From assembly GCF_009762325.1 (NCBI RefSeq), contig NZ_CP034348.1:1432501-1496500 (forward strand): a stretch of DNA of 64,000 bases, in the 5' to 3' direction. The notes under the pieces are model-generated. The model ran no database searches and was not told where the DNA came from. It saw nothing but the letters and a program-made list of their open reading frames with translations. Made by a program: the position numbers and the translations under genes. This document shows, piece after piece, positions 33,754-42,927 of the stretch. Within the stretch, counting starts at the first letter, position 1. Each line of letters starts with the position of its first letter. This DNA is from Roseovarius faecimaris (lineage in GTDB: Bacteria; Pseudomonadota; Alphaproteobacteria; Rhodobacterales; Rhodobacteraceae).

Positions 33754-35706
33754 ATGCACGATCTTGCCTATCGCAAAGAGCTGGACGGGGTGCGCGCCAT
33801 CGCGGTGGTGAGCGTGATCCTGTTTCACGTGGGCTTTCCGTCGATGCCCGGCGGCTATGTGGGCGTCGATGTGTTCTTTGTGCTCTCGGGCTATCTGATC
33901 TGCGGGCAGACCTATCTGCGGCTGCGCGATGGCACCTATTCGGCGACGGATTTCTTCGCGCGGCGCATCCGGCGTCTGTCGACGGCGTATTTCGCCTGTT
34001 TTCTGGTGACGGCGCTGGTGGCGCATATGCTGTTCCTGCGCGAGGATCTGGCCGAGATCTATGCCAATCTGATCGGGTCAGTTACTTTCACAAACAACTA
34101 CAACCTGTTGTTCAGTCAGGGATATTTCAATCAGGATGCGCATGAGAACCCGTTCTTGCACACCTGGTCGCTGTCGATCGAAGAGCAGTTCTACATCGTG
34201 CTGCCGATCCTCATTCTGCTGACGCGGCGGTCCTTGACGGCATTCACGCGGATGCTGGTGGCGGGGTTTGTCATCTCGCTGGCGCTGGCGCTGTTGTCGG
34301 GACAGCAGATCTATCTGCGCGACCAGAGGTTTTTCGCCACCTCCTTCCGGGTGTGGGAGCTGGCCCTGGGCGGGCTGGTCTTTGTGGCGCTGGAGCGGGG
34401 CTGGCGGCTGCCCCGGGGGCCGGTGCTGCCGCTGATCGGTCTGGCGCTGGTGATCGCGCCGGTGGGTTGGATCGACGATAGCTGGCTTTACCCCGGGTTT
34501 ATCACCCTTGCCCCGACGCTGGGCACGGCGCTTCTGATCGCCACGGCCTCGCCTGCCGAGGGGTATGTGGGCCGGGCGCTGGCGGCGCGGCCGATGGCCT
34601 ATATCGGGCGGATATCCTACGGGGCCTATCTGTGGCACTGGCCGCTGATCGTCTATGCCACGACCCTGTGGGGCGCGCTGAACGACGAGTTCCGCACCGG
34701 GCTGGTTCTGGGGTCGCTGGCGCTGGGGGCGATGAGCTATCACCTGATCGAACAGCCCATTCGCCGGGTGAATGTGCGCACCCACAAGGAATGGCTTTAC
34801 GCGATGTTCGCGGTGCAGACGGTGATCCTGCTGCTTCTGGCGGCCTGGCTGTCGCACCAGTCCACGAAGGAAGAGAGCTTCGAGGATCTGGCGATGCAGA
34901 AGATCAAGACCGAGATCGGCAATTTCCACGATCGCTGGGACGATTGCTGGAACAAGATGGGCCCGGACGAGTATTGCCGGATTGGCGCCGAGGGCGAGGG
35001 CGAGGTGGATTACATCGTCTGGGGCGACAGCATGGCCAACAGCGCGCTGCCCGGCTTTGACGCCTATGGCAAGGCCACGGGGCAACGCGGCTTCATGGCG
35101 ACCGCCGCCGCCTGTGCGCCGCTGCCGGATATCTCGCGCGAGTATGGCGGGGCGGAGACCTGCATTGCGTTCAACGACGGGGTTCGGGCCTATCTGAAAG
35201 ACGCGCCGCCGATGACTGTCTATCTGATGGCGCGCTGGACCTATTATGCCGAAGGCTACGACAATCAGCGGTCCAACACCCCGAACGAGGCGGTGATGGT
35301 GGACCGCGCGGGCGCGGAACTGCCGGGACCCAATATCGAGATTTTCGAGCCGGCCTTTGCGGCGCTTCTGGATGAGATCGGGGAACGGCACGAGGTCAAG
35401 GTGATGAACCTCTGGCCCGTGGCCCCGTATTCGGTGCCGGTGGTGATGCTGCGCGAGGCGTGGTTTGGCACCTATGTGCCGCCGATCACGCTGGAGGCCT
35501 ATGAGGCGCGAGGCGGGCGCGTCGTGGCGCTGCTGGAGCGGCTGGCCAAGGAGCGGGGCATGCAGGTTTTCGCACCGCATGAGACGTTGTGCGCCACGGG
35601 CACCTGTGTGCTGCACGAGGACGGCGTGCCGCTCTATGTGGATCAGACGCATCTGGGGCAGGCAGGCAACCGGGTGCTGGAGCGGATGCTGCTGGGCCAG
35701 GAGTGA
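33754..35706 (+). CDS. Membrane O-acyltransferase (acyltransferase 3) with C-terminal SGNH domain
   Basis: 650 residues. The N-terminal acyltransferase 3 domain has about ten membrane segments. It begins YRKELDGVRAIAVVSVILFH, where the catalytic His and the Arg-Ala pair are characteristic, and continues GGYVGVDVFFVLSGYLI and FARRIRRL. From about residue 400 a periplasmic SGNH domain follows, with YIVWGDSMANSALPG (block I) and DQTHLG (block V Asp-x-x-His). OafA/OatA-type enzymes of this design O-acetylate lipopolysaccharide or other surface glycans. The ATG at 33754 is used; TTG 33745 is an alternative. No polysaccharide cluster is adjacent. Confidence 0.9.
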   Translation: MHDLAYRKELDGVRAIAVVSVILFHVGFPSMPGGYVGVDVFFVLSGYLICGQTYLRLRDGTYSATDFFARRIRRLSTAYFACFLVTALVAHMLFLREDLAEIYANLIGSVTFTNNYNLLFSQGYFNQDAHENPFLHTWSLSIEEQFYIVLPILILLTRRSLTAFTRMLVAGFVISLALALLSGQQIYLRDQRFFATSFRVWELALGGLVFVALERGWRLPRGPVLPLIGLALVIAPVGWIDDSWLYPGFITLAPTLGTALLIATASPAEGYVGRALAARPMAYIGRISYGAYLWHWPLIVYATTLWGALNDEFRTGLVLGSLALGAMSYHLIEQPIRRVNVRTHKEWLYAMFAVQTVILLLLAAWLSHQSTKEESFEDLAMQKIKTEIGNFHDRWDDCWNKMGPDEYCRIGAEGEGEVDYIVWGDSMANSALPGFDAYGKATGQRGFMATAAACAPLPDISREYGGAETCIAFNDGVRAYLKDAPPMTVYLMARWTYYAEGYDNQRSNTPNEAVMVDRAGAELPGPNIEIFEPAFAALLDEIGERHEVKVMNLWPVAPYSVPVVMLREAWFGTYVPPITLEAYEARGGRVVALLERLAKERGMQVFAPHETLCATGTCVLHEDGVPLYVDQTHLGQAGNRVLERMLLGQE

Positions 35707-35837
35707 CAGACGCCTCTGCCGACACCTGAAGGCGGTATGGCTCACCGGGGGGAGCGCAAAAAGGCCTTGTGCCGTTGGCCCGATGGGCAGGCGTTTGAGT
35801 TTGCAACAAGGGCGCAGCGGTGAGGTGATTGGTGGGT

Positions 35838-36115
35838 TTGCGCCCTTTGCGGAGCTTCGAGCGATACACAACAGGCCGGTTAACAGCCGCGCAGCGGCCC
35901 GGCCCATCCACCGACCGAAAGTCGATTGCCTGTAATCGACGCAGGTGCCAGCCCCCACCTGGGCTGGCGATATGGAGGGGCTGGGTGCTTCGCTCGTTCT
36001 GCGCGCGGATGTGGCGGGGATAAAGTGCCCCGGAACGCCCGTCAGGATCGCCATCCCGGGGGCTGGCCCTGGGCCGCCTGTGGCGCGTCGGTTGAACGGC
36101 AGCAACGTCCCGCAA
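35838..36115. repeat. MITE-like dispersed repeat, copy 1 (with insertion)
   Basis: Shares its left part (CTTCGAGCGATACACAACAG then GCCGGTTAACAGC), a core with CCAGCCCCCACCTGGGCTGG, and its right part (GCCTGTGGCGCG ... GGTTGAACGGCAGCAA) with copies at 40255 and 55699. About 38 extra bases interrupt the left terminal repeat. It fills most of the 527-base gap between the acyltransferase and FadL-like genes. No gene is seen here. Confidence 0.7.
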
Positions 36116-36164
36116 AGCAGCCCGTGCGACCGACCAAGAGCACAGCGGGGCAGGCCGCCACGGC

Positions 36165-36201
36165 ACAAAAGAAAAAGGGCGCGGAGAATGTTCCCCGCGC
36201 C
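36165..36201 (-). terminator. Rho-independent terminator of the FadL-like gene
   Basis: On the minus strand a GGCGCGG / CCGCGCC stem with a 10-base loop is followed by CTTTTTCTTTT. It lies 33 bases after the stop of the gene at 36234. Confidence 0.85.
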
Positions 36202-36233
36202 GCTTTGCGTTCTGTTGCCGTCAGTCGGCTGGC

Positions 36234-37424
36234 TTAGAAGTGGAAACCCAGCTTCAGGCCGGCGCTGATGGCGTCGTTGTCGCTGAAATTGCCGCGCGCA
36301 GTGTCGGGCGTGCCGGTTTCCGGCAGGGCATTGCCGAACATGGTGTAACGCACACCGCCCGAGAGGGTCACAGCGTCGCTGATCTTGTACTGCGCGCCCA
36401 GGGTCACGGCGGTCTGGCCGTTGGTGGGGGCGAGGGGCGACACCAGGTTGTCGCTGCCACCGTCTTCGTAGCTCACGGCGATGCTGGCCGAAAACTTGTC
36501 GGTGAAGCGGCGGCCGATGCCGATCTCATAGGTGATCGTGTCGTCCAGCGACGCGAGGTTGCCGGGGGCGTTGACCACGGCGGGTGCCGGTGCGGGCAGG
36601 CCGGTGGGCAGGTTGCGGCCCGGAGGCGTCAGGGTGAAGGCGCTCCATTCCGACCAGCGGACCGAGCCGAAGAGCAGCGTGTCTTTGGCGATGCCCGACT
36701 GCACGTCGAGCGAGATCGACTGCGGCGTTTCCGTTTCGGTCACACCCTGGGTGAGCGGGATGCCCACAGGGCCGCCGACTGCGGCCGGGAAGCTTTCGGT
36801 GGCGACCATCGAAAGGTCAACCGCCGAATGGTAGGTCAGCGCCGCGCGGAACGCGATTTTCGGAATTTCATAGGCGCCGCCGACGACATAGCCATAGCCG
36901 GTGTCGGAGCTGAAATTCACGTTGTAGCCGTTGAAGCCGCCATAGGCGAGGCCCGACAGCGTGATGTTGCCATTGGCGCGCACGGACCGCGGGCCGCCAT
37001 AGACCGAGATCCGGTCGGTGGCCTGGTATTTCAGCAGGGCGGTGATGGCGTGGGTCTCGGCGTCGGCTGCGGTGCCGCCGAGCATGGTGGTGGCCGGGTT
37101 GCCGCCATAGCGGGTTTCGGCGCCATAGGGTTGATCATAGATCAGCGAGAACGAGAGTTTCTCGCTCATATCGAGTTTGATCCCGGCGCTGGCCAGGCCG
37201 AACTCACCAGCGATATTGCTGATCGAGTTGTTGGCCGGGAAGCCGACGGTCGAGGCGTTGTCCACGCCCGAAATGCTGGGCGACACGAAGCCGAAGGACA
37301 GCTCTGCGTAGTTGCCCTTTTCAAAAATCATGTCGATCGGCGTATAGCTCCGGTCCAGGCCACCTGCCTGGGCTGCACCTGCCGCCACGGTCAGCACTGA
37401 GGCCGCCATTGCGAGTTGTTTCAT
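36234..37424 (-). CDS. OmpP1/FadL-family outer membrane channel
   Basis: 396 residues. A signal peptide (MKQLAMAASVLTVAAGAAQA) is followed by alternating aromatic and polar strands typical of a beta-barrel, ending in LKLGFHF with the C-terminal Phe that barrel assembly recognises. The family signature region after the signal peptide (GGLDRSYTPIDMIFEKGNYAELSFGFVSP) matches FadL/TodX relatives. Members import hydrophobic compounds such as long-chain fatty acids. The gene stands alone, with an inverted repeat ACGTCAC-N9-GTGACGT 73 bases before its start and a clear terminator after it. The substrate cannot be read. Confidence 0.87.
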   Translation of the reverse strand: MKQLAMAASVLTVAAGAAQAGGLDRSYTPIDMIFEKGNYAELSFGFVSPSISGVDNASTVGFPANNSISNIAGEFGLASAGIKLDMSEKLSFSLIYDQPYGAETRYGGNPATTMLGGTAADAETHAITALLKYQATDRISVYGGPRSVRANGNITLSGLAYGGFNGYNVNFSSDTGYGYVVGGAYEIPKIAFRAALTYHSAVDLSMVATESFPAAVGGPVGIPLTQGVTETETPQSISLDVQSGIAKDTLLFGSVRWSEWSAFTLTPPGRNLPTGLPAPAPAVVNAPGNLASLDDTITYEIGIGRRFTDKFSASIAVSYEDGGSDNLVSPLAPTNGQTAVTLGAQYKISDAVTLSGGVRYTMFGNALPETGTPDTARGNFSDNDAISAGLKLGFHF

Positions 37425-37496
37425 TTCGCTCTCCTCCGAAACACACTTTGGCGGTCACTACTACAAGCCTTTGAACTTCGGTCAATCTTTGACGCC

Positions 37497-37519
37497 ACGT
37501 CACGATAAACTGGTGACGT
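37497..37519. promoter_or_regulatory. Inverted repeat ACGTCAC-N9-GTGACGT upstream of the FadL-like gene
   Basis: Perfect 7-bp arms with a 9-base AT-rich spacer, 73 bases before the FadL-like start codon. The size suits a dimeric regulator such as one of the TetR or MarR types. It also lies 44 bases past the stop of the upstream minus strand gene. Confidence 0.45.
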
Positions 37520-37562
37520 AACGGCGGTTCAAAGGACACACTTTTGCGGCGAAACCGGGGTT

Positions 37563-38474
37563 TCAGGCGCGATTGCGGCGGGTTTCCGACCAAATGTTGA
37601 GGTAATTGCCGCCAAAAATCAGCAACGCCCCTAAAATGACAAAAAGGTCGAGCGGCTCGTCATAGAGCAGCACGCCGACCACGGCGATGACCGGCAGCCG
37701 GGCGAAATCCACCGGGATCACCACGGTGGCGGGCGCGATGGAGAGCGCCGTTGTCAGGCAGAAATGCGCGGTCAGCCCGCCGATGCCGATGATGACAAGC
37801 CAGGGGGCCGTGTGACCGCTGGGCAGGGCGATATCGCCGTCGAGCCCCGCACAGATCAGGCCGAAGGCAATCTGCATGACGGTCATCCAGAACAGGATAC
37901 AGGTGAGCGTATCGGTGCGCGTCAGCCGTTTGGTGAAGATCATCGACAGCGCAAAGCCGATGGCCGAACAGGCGGCGGCAAGCGTGCCCCAGTTGACGGT
38001 CTCGGGCGCGGGGCGGGCCACGATGAGAATACCGATAAAGCCCAGGGCGGCGGCGAGGACGCGCATCCGCGTGAGTTTCTCGCCCAGCAGCAGCGGCGCC
38101 AGGATCAGCACCCAGAGCGGAGAGGTAAACTCGAGCGCGAAGACCTGCGCCAGCGGGATCGCGGTGAGCGCAAAGAACCACAGGTTCTGTCCTGTGAAAT
38201 GCGCCAGATTGCGCGCCAGATGCAGCGGCATGCGGTGGCTGCGCACGCTGGCCAGCCGACCCAGGGACGCGGCGATCGGGACCAGGATGAAAAACCCCAC
38301 GATGGAGCGGTACATCATGATCTCGAACGTATCGAGCTCATGCGCGACAGCGCGGCCCGCCACGGCCATGAGAGAAAACGACGCGATGGAGCCCAGCATC
38401 CAGACGGCCGCACGCAGGGCATGGGCGGTATCGGCGACGGGATGCGCGTCGGGGGGCGGGGTGGCGTCGGTCAT
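37563..38474 (-). CDS. EamA-family (DMT superfamily) inner membrane transporter
   Basis: 303 residues with ten predicted membrane segments in two homologous EamA halves (about 25-155 and 165-295). The first half has AVAGRAVAHELDTFEIMMYRSIVGF and the conserved EFTSPLWVLILAPLLLGEKL. The second half ends LLYDEPLDLFVILGALLIFGGNYL. Relatives export or import small metabolites, including amino acids. It follows guaA on the same strand by 16 bases, so it may be co-transcribed with it. Substrate unknown. Confidence 0.87.
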   Translation of the reverse strand: MTDATPPPDAHPVADTAHALRAAVWMLGSIASFSLMAVAGRAVAHELDTFEIMMYRSIVGFFILVPIAASLGRLASVRSHRMPLHLARNLAHFTGQNLWFFALTAIPLAQVFALEFTSPLWVLILAPLLLGEKLTRMRVLAAALGFIGILIVARPAPETVNWGTLAAACSAIGFALSMIFTKRLTRTDTLTCILFWMTVMQIAFGLICAGLDGDIALPSGHTAPWLVIIGIGGLTAHFCLTTALSIAPATVVIPVDFARLPVIAVVGVLLYDEPLDLFVILGALLIFGGNYLNIWSETRRNRA

Positions 38475-38490
38475 CTGCAGGGCGGCGGGA

Positions 38491-40074
38491 TCACTCCCAC
38501 TCGATCGTGCCCGGCGGCTTCGAGGTGATGTCGTAGGTCACGCGGTTGATGCCCGGCACTTCGTTGATGATGCGCGTGGCGGTCTCGCCCAGAAAGTCAT
38601 GGCTGAACGGGTAATAATCCGCGGTCATGCCATCGACGGAGGTGACGGCGCGCAGCGCACAGGCGAAGTCATACGTGCGCCCGTCGCCCATCACGCCCAC
38701 GGTGCGCACCGGCAGGATGGCGCAGAAGGCCTGCCAGATCTCATCGTAGAGCCCGTGCTTGCGGATCTGCTCGATATAGACCGCATCCGCGAGGCGCAGG
38801 ATGTCGAGCTTTTCGCGGGTGATCTCGCCGGGGCAGCGGATGGCGAGGCCGGGGCCGGGGAAGGGGTGGCGGCCGATGAAGCTGTCGGGCAGGCCCAGTT
38901 CACGGCCAAGCGCGCGGACCTCGTCCTTGAAGAGCTCGCGCAGCGGTTCGACCAGTTTCAGGCCCATCTTCTCGGGCAGCCCACCAACATTGTGGTGGGA
39001 TTTGATCGTCACCGACGGGCCGCCGGAGAAAGAGACCGATTCGATCACATCGGGGTAGAGCGTGCCTTGCGCCAGAAACTCCGCCCCTTCGATGGAGTTG
39101 GCATGTTTCTGGAACACGTCGATAAAGAGCTTGCCGATGATCTTGCGCTTGGTTTCGGGGTCAGACTGGCCTTCAAGCTCGCCCAGGAACAGCTCGGATT
39201 CGTCGGCATGAATGAGCGGAATGTTGTAGTGGTCGCGGAACATCGAGACCACCTCATCGGCCTCGTTGAGGCGCAAAAGGCCATGATCGACAAAGACGCA
39301 GGTCAACTGGTCGCCAATGGCTTCGTGAATGAGCACGGCGGCGACTGATGAATCGACCCCGCCCGAGAGGCCGCAGATCACATGCCCGTCGCCCACCTGT
39401 TCGCGGATCAGCCGGATTGCCTCTTCGCGATAGGCTTTCATCGTCCAATCGCCGGAAAACCCTGCCGCGCGCACGAAGTTTTCATAGAGCTTGGCGCCGT
39501 TCGGGGTGTGGTGCACCTCGGGGTGGAACTGCACGGCGTAGAAGTGGCGCGAGGTGTCGGCGGTGATCGCATAGGGTGCGTTGGGCGAGGTGCCGAAGAC
39601 CTCGAAGCCGGGGGCGAGCTGGCTGACATGATCGCCATGGGACATCCAGACCTGCTCGCGGTCGTCATCGCCGGCGAACCAGCCGTTGAGCAGGTCGAGC
39701 TTTTGCACCGTGGGGGTGACAAAGGCGCGGCCGAACTCCGCCGTGCCGCCCCCGCCCGAGATCTTGCCGCCTTCGACGCGCCCGCCCAGTTGCTGCATCA
39801 TCACCTGCTGTCCGTAGCAGATCCCGAGGATCGGCACGCCCATGGTATAGGCGGTGTCGGGGGCGCGGGGGCTGCCCTCGCGGGTGACGCTGTCCGGCCC
39901 GCCGGAAAAGATGATGGCCTTGGGCGCGAAGCTGGCAAGAAAGGCGTCATCCACGTTCTGATAGGGGTGGATTTCGCAATAGACATTCAGCTCGCGCAGG
40001 CGGCGCGCGATGAGCTGTGTCACCTGGCTGCCGAAGTCGATGATGAGAAGGCGGTCGTGCGATGTATCGGTCAT
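38491..40074 (-). CDS. guaA: GMP synthase (glutamine-hydrolysing)
   Basis: 527 residues. The N-terminal glutamine amidotransferase has its nucleophile in GICYGQQ (near residue 88) and the His-Glu pair in QFHPEVHHT. The ATP-pyrophosphatase domain has [12 protein letters not shown] (near residue 238), and the C-terminal dimerisation domain ends KPPGTIEWE, as usual. It converts XMP to GMP. The 16-base gap to the EamA gene suggests joint transcription. The start [17 protein letters not shown] is typical. Beyond the start, a 640-base space with a dispersed repeat separates it from the divergent MttB homologue. Confidence 0.97.
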   Translation of the reverse strand: MTDTSHDRLLIIDFGSQVTQLIARRLRELNVYCEIHPYQNVDDAFLASFAPKAIIFSGGPDSVTREGSPRAPDTAYTMGVPILGICYGQQVMMQQLGGRVEGGKISGGGGTAEFGRAFVTPTVQKLDLLNGWFAGDDDREQVWMSHGDHVSQLAPGFEVFGTSPNAPYAITADTSRHFYAVQFHPEVHHTPNGAKLYENFVRAAGFSGDWTMKAYREEAIRLIREQVGDGHVICGLSGGVDSSVAAVLIHEAIGDQLTCVFVDHGLLRLNEADEVVSMFRDHYNIPLIHADESELFLGELEGQSDPETKRKIIGKLFIDVFQKHANSIEGAEFLAQGTLYPDVIESVSFSGGPSVTIKSHHNVGGLPEKMGLKLVEPLRELFKDEVRALGRELGLPDSFIGRHPFPGPGLAIRCPGEITREKLDILRLADAVYIEQIRKHGLYDEIWQAFCAILPVRTVGVMGDGRTYDFACALRAVTSVDGMTADYYPFSHDFLGETATRIINEVPGINRVTYDITSKPPGTIEWE

Positions 40075-40254
40075 GTTTGCCTAGTAGGCGCATGCGCGGG
40101 CTATGGCAAGTGGGCAGGGGGATGCAGCGGTGGCGCAGGTGTGAAAGGGGCTGTCTTGTCGGCGGGGGATGTCACAGATCCGGCCGGATCGTCGCAAATT
40201 GATGTGCGCTCTAATGGCGGCTCTGCGCGCTGAGCGGACGCCCGATCAGTGACC

Positions 40255-40424
40255 CACAGGCCGGTTAACAGCCGCGCAGCGGCCCGGCCCATCGCCAGCC
40301 CCCCTACCTGGGCTGGCGATATGGCAGGGCTGGGGGCCTCGCTCGTCTCAAGCGCGGGTGTGGCGGCGATAAAGTGCTTTAGATCATCTGACAGGATCGC
40401 CACCCCGGGGGCTGACGATGGGCC
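40255..40424. repeat. MITE-like dispersed repeat, copy 2 (most complete)
   Basis: Ends in 18-base inverted repeats: GGCCCATCGCCAGCCCCC at 40286-40303 and GGGGGCTGACGATGGGCC at 40407-40424, 17 of 18 matching. Inside the left end lies a perfect hairpin ATCGCCAGCCC / GGGCTGGCGAT (40291-40320). CAGGCCGGTTAACAGC on its left is shared with copies at 35838 and 55699. It encodes no transposase. The remaining bases to 40575 show no gene. Confidence 0.75.
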
Positions 40425-40575
40425 TCTTCCAGCTCTCACGTCAGTGTCCGCTAAACCCCGCGCAACATCCATTTCCGTGCTTGGGCGTCGCGGAGGGAGG
40501 GGCGGGCTGCGTTTGCGACAGGACGGGATCGGAGGCCAGCCAGAACAGAGGCGCCCGGACCGCAAAACAATTCTC

Positions 40576-40601
40576 CGACATTGCAACGAGGAAGAATGTC
40601 G
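40576..40601. promoter_or_regulatory. Inverted repeat CGACATT-N12-AATGTCG upstream of the MttB homologue
   Basis: Perfect 7-bp arms, centred about 127 bases before the mttB-like start. The inner half-sites CGACA and TGTCG match those of the dehydrogenase operators but are 16 bases apart instead of 5, about one helical turn more. Confidence 0.35.
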
Positions 40602-40715
40602 CTTTCACGCGTTAAAGGGCGGATTCCTTCCGCGAGCGCGCAAAGCCTTATTATAAAAGCCATGAAGAACATGCCCGGAACCGGGCGCTTAACTCATGCA
40701 AGGGTATCCAAAGAC

Positions 40716-42260
40716 ATGACCGAAGCAGCAGCACGCAGACGGGGACGGGGAGGCGGCGGGGCCGCGCGCCGGGCGGAACGCACCGCCGTCAGCATCGAGA
40801 CCGCAAAATACATCGAGCGGAACATCCCCAACTTCGAAGTGCTCAACGAGGAAGCGCTGGAGATCATCGAGACCAACGCCGAGACGGTGCTGGAAGAGAT
40901 CGGGGTCAATTTCGTCGAGAACCCCGCGGCGCTGGAGCGTTGGCGGCAGGCGGGCGCCGATGTGCAGGGCGAGCGGGTGCATATCCCCCGTGGCCTCGCG
41001 CGCGAATTGATCAAGACCGCGCCCGGCAGCTTCACCCAGCATGCGCGCAACCCCGAACGCTCGGTCGAGATTGGCGGGCGCAACCTGGTTCTGGCGCCGG
41101 TCTATGGCCCGCCCTTCGTGCGCGATATGGATGGTGGCCGCCGCTATGCCACGATGGCCGATTTCGAGAAATTCGTGAAGCTGGGCTATATGTCCAAATG
41201 GCTGCACCATTCGGGCGGCACGGTGTGTGAGCCGACGGATGTGCCGGTGAACAAGCGTCACCTCGACATGCTGCACGCCCATATGACGCTGAGCGACAAA
41301 CCCTTCATGGGTTCGGTGACGGAACCCAGCCGCGCGCAGGACAGCGTGGATATGGCCGGGCTCTTGTTTGGTAAAGAGTTCGTGCAGGACAACACGGTGA
41401 TGACCTCGCTCATCAACATCAACTCGCCGATGACCTTCGACGATGTGATGATGGGCGCGATGGAGGTTTACGCCGAGAACAACCAGGCCTGTATCGTGTC
41501 GCCCTTTATCGTTGGCGGGGCCATGGCGCCGGTGACGGTGGCCGGCACCCTGACGCAGGTGATGGCCGAGGTGCTGGCGGGCATCGCCTATAACCAGCTG
41601 TGCCGTGCCGGAGCGCCGGTGATCATGGGCGCCTTCGTGACCTCGATCGACATGAACTCGGGCGCGCCCACCTTCGGCACGCCGGAGGCGGCGCATATCA
41701 CCTATGGCGCGGGGCAGATCGCCCGCCGCCTGGGGCTGCCTTACCGGTCGGCAGGGTCGTTCACCGGCTCGAAACTGCCCGATGCGCAAGCCGCTTACGA
41801 GACGTCGAACAGCCTGAACATGGGCCTTCTGTCGGGTGTGAACTTCATGCTGCACGCCTGCGGCTGGCTGGAAGGCGGGCTGGTGTCGTCCTTCGAGAAG
41901 TTCGTCATGGACGCCGATCAGCTGGGCGTGCTGCATCACCTGGCCAAGGGCATCTCGATGGATGAGAACGGGCAGGGCATGGACGCGATCCGCGAAGTGG
42001 GCCCGGGCGGGCACTACCTGGGCTGCGCCCATACGCAGGCGAACTTCAAGAGCGCGTTCTGGCGGACCAATATGCTCGACTATAAGCCGTTCGAGCAATG
42101 GGCCGAAGAAGGCGAGCGCGATACGATGACGCTGGCCAATCTCAAGATGAAGCAGATGCTGGAGCAGTATCAGCAGCCTGCGCTTGATCCGGGCATTGCC
42201 GAATCGCTGGCCGCGTTCGTGGCCGAGAAGAAAGCCTCGATGCCTGACGCCTTCTCCTGA
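40716..42260 (+). CDS. Trimethylamine methyltransferase family protein (non-pyrrolysine MttB homologue)
   Basis: 514 residues. The basic start ARRRGRGGGGAARRAERTA is followed by a TIM-barrel MttB domain (about 40-500), with SPMTFDDVMMGAMEVYAENNQ, IVSPFIVGGAMAPVTVAGT and GAFVTSIDMNSGAPTFGTPE. There is no in-frame amber codon, so it is the MttB type without pyrrolysine. Characterised relatives (for example MtgB) demethylate glycine betaine or similar quaternary amines onto a corrinoid protein. No corrinoid gene is adjacent. The ATG at 40716 is preceded by AAGGG. The longer frame to 40581 has no ribosome site. It fits the amine theme of the Rieske and dehydrogenase genes in this window. Confidence 0.88.
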   Translation: MTEAAARRRGRGGGGAARRAERTAVSIETAKYIERNIPNFEVLNEEALEIIETNAETVLEEIGVNFVENPAALERWRQAGADVQGERVHIPRGLARELIKTAPGSFTQHARNPERSVEIGGRNLVLAPVYGPPFVRDMDGGRRYATMADFEKFVKLGYMSKWLHHSGGTVCEPTDVPVNKRHLDMLHAHMTLSDKPFMGSVTEPSRAQDSVDMAGLLFGKEFVQDNTVMTSLININSPMTFDDVMMGAMEVYAENNQACIVSPFIVGGAMAPVTVAGTLTQVMAEVLAGIAYNQLCRAGAPVIMGAFVTSIDMNSGAPTFGTPEAAHITYGAGQIARRLGLPYRSAGSFTGSKLPDAQAAYETSNSLNMGLLSGVNFMLHACGWLEGGLVSSFEKFVMDADQLGVLHHLAKGISMDENGQGMDAIREVGPGGHYLGCAHTQANFKSAFWRTNMLDYKPFEQWAEEGERDTMTLANLKMKQMLEQYQQPALDPGIAESLAAFVAEKKASMPDAFS

Positions 42261-42269
42261 GGGAACACA

Positions 42270-42293
42270 CGCCCCGGCCTCCGGGCCGGGGCG
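42270..42293 (+). terminator. Strong hairpin after the MttB homologue
   Basis: CGCCCCGGCC-TCCG-GGCCGGGGCG, perfect 10-bp arms with a stable UUCG-like tetraloop, nine bases after the stop. No T tract follows, so it may stop transcription with help or protect the mRNA end. It sits between this gene and the convergent DUF6477 gene. Confidence 0.65.
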
Positions 42294-42301
42294 CGATTGG
42301 G

Positions 42302-42637
42302 TCATCCCTTGACCGGCTTGAACTGAATGGGCTGCGCGGGTTCGATCCGCGGCGGATAGGCGGCGCGCACGATCCGCGCCTCTCCCATCAGCGCGATCAG
42401 CAGATCCACATGATCGGCAGCCGAATACCCGGCGTCGCAGAGCTTGCGGCGGCGGTTCATGCTGGTTTCCATCTCCAACAGGCGCGAGAGGCTCTCGCTG
42501 CTGTGCGGTATCGGCGCGGGCCCGAAGAGACGCCGCAGATGCAAATCGCGCCGATAGGTGGCGGCGCCGATCCGGGCGGCCTGGATCAGAAGGCGAGGGC
42601 GGTTGATTCCGTTCAGCTTGTCGAGCAGATGGTGCAT
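42302..42637 (-). CDS. DUF6477 family protein
   Basis: 111 residues, with ATG at 42637 giving MHHLLDKLNGINRPRLLIQA. The segment RPRLLIQAARIGAATYRRDLHLRRLFG and the later DAGYSAADHVDLLIALMGEARIVRA match a small cytoplasmic family that I recall from Rhodobacteraceae (DUF6477). It is helical and basic, with no enzyme motif. It is divergent from the DUF6456 gene across a 290-base AT-rich spacer that holds a CtrA-like box. The longer frame to 42688 lacks a ribosome site. Function unknown; the pairing with an HTH protein suggests regulation. Confidence 0.72.
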   Translation of the reverse strand: MHHLLDKLNGINRPRLLIQAARIGAATYRRDLHLRRLFGPAPIPHSSESLSRLLEMETSMNRRRKLCDAGYSAADHVDLLIALMGEARIVRAAYPPRIEPAQPIQFKPVKG

Positions 42638-42819
42638 GTAAGAACTCCCGATTGTTCGGTCCCGCCGGGCGCCCAAGACATCACGCATCGGCGGAACGCT
42701 GTGTCGTAAGGTCTTGATTGCACAACCTTAGGCGGTGTTGCGTTTTGTCAGAAATCACCGAACGCACCTCTGCGTGATCGTTTACCATTTCGATACAATG
42801 GCTAAGAAGTTGGAAACAA

Positions 42820-42834
42820 TTAACGAACCGATAA
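42820..42834. promoter_or_regulatory. CtrA-like box TTAA-N7-ATAA
   Basis: TTAACGAACCGATAA resembles the CtrA consensus TTAA-N7-TTAA with one change. It lies in the AT-rich divergent spacer between the DUF6477 and DUF6456 genes, about 94 bases before the latter's start. CtrA controls motility and cell cycle genes in these bacteria. A single imperfect match is weak evidence. Confidence 0.35.
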
Positions 42835-42927
42835 CGATTTCCCGTATAGGTAGTAACGTCCTGTGGATAACCCTGTGAATAATCACACAGGCCCGGGCGA
42901 TGGGTGGCAGATGTGGAGGCTCAGACA

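Noticed and set aside
34078..36168. A 696-residue open frame opposite the acyltransferase and the repeat
   Set aside because: It runs across a gene and non-coding repeat without a change in character, as expected from a chance frame in GC-rich DNA.
35945..36168. Reverse frames in the dispersed repeat that share SEAPSP-ISPAQVG in copies 1 and 2
   Set aside because: The shared peptide follows from DNA identity of the repeat; frames are broken in copy 3 and lack starts.
40716..42260. Possible pyrrolysine-dependent MttB
   Set aside because: There is no in-frame amber codon in the gene and no pyl gene in the window.
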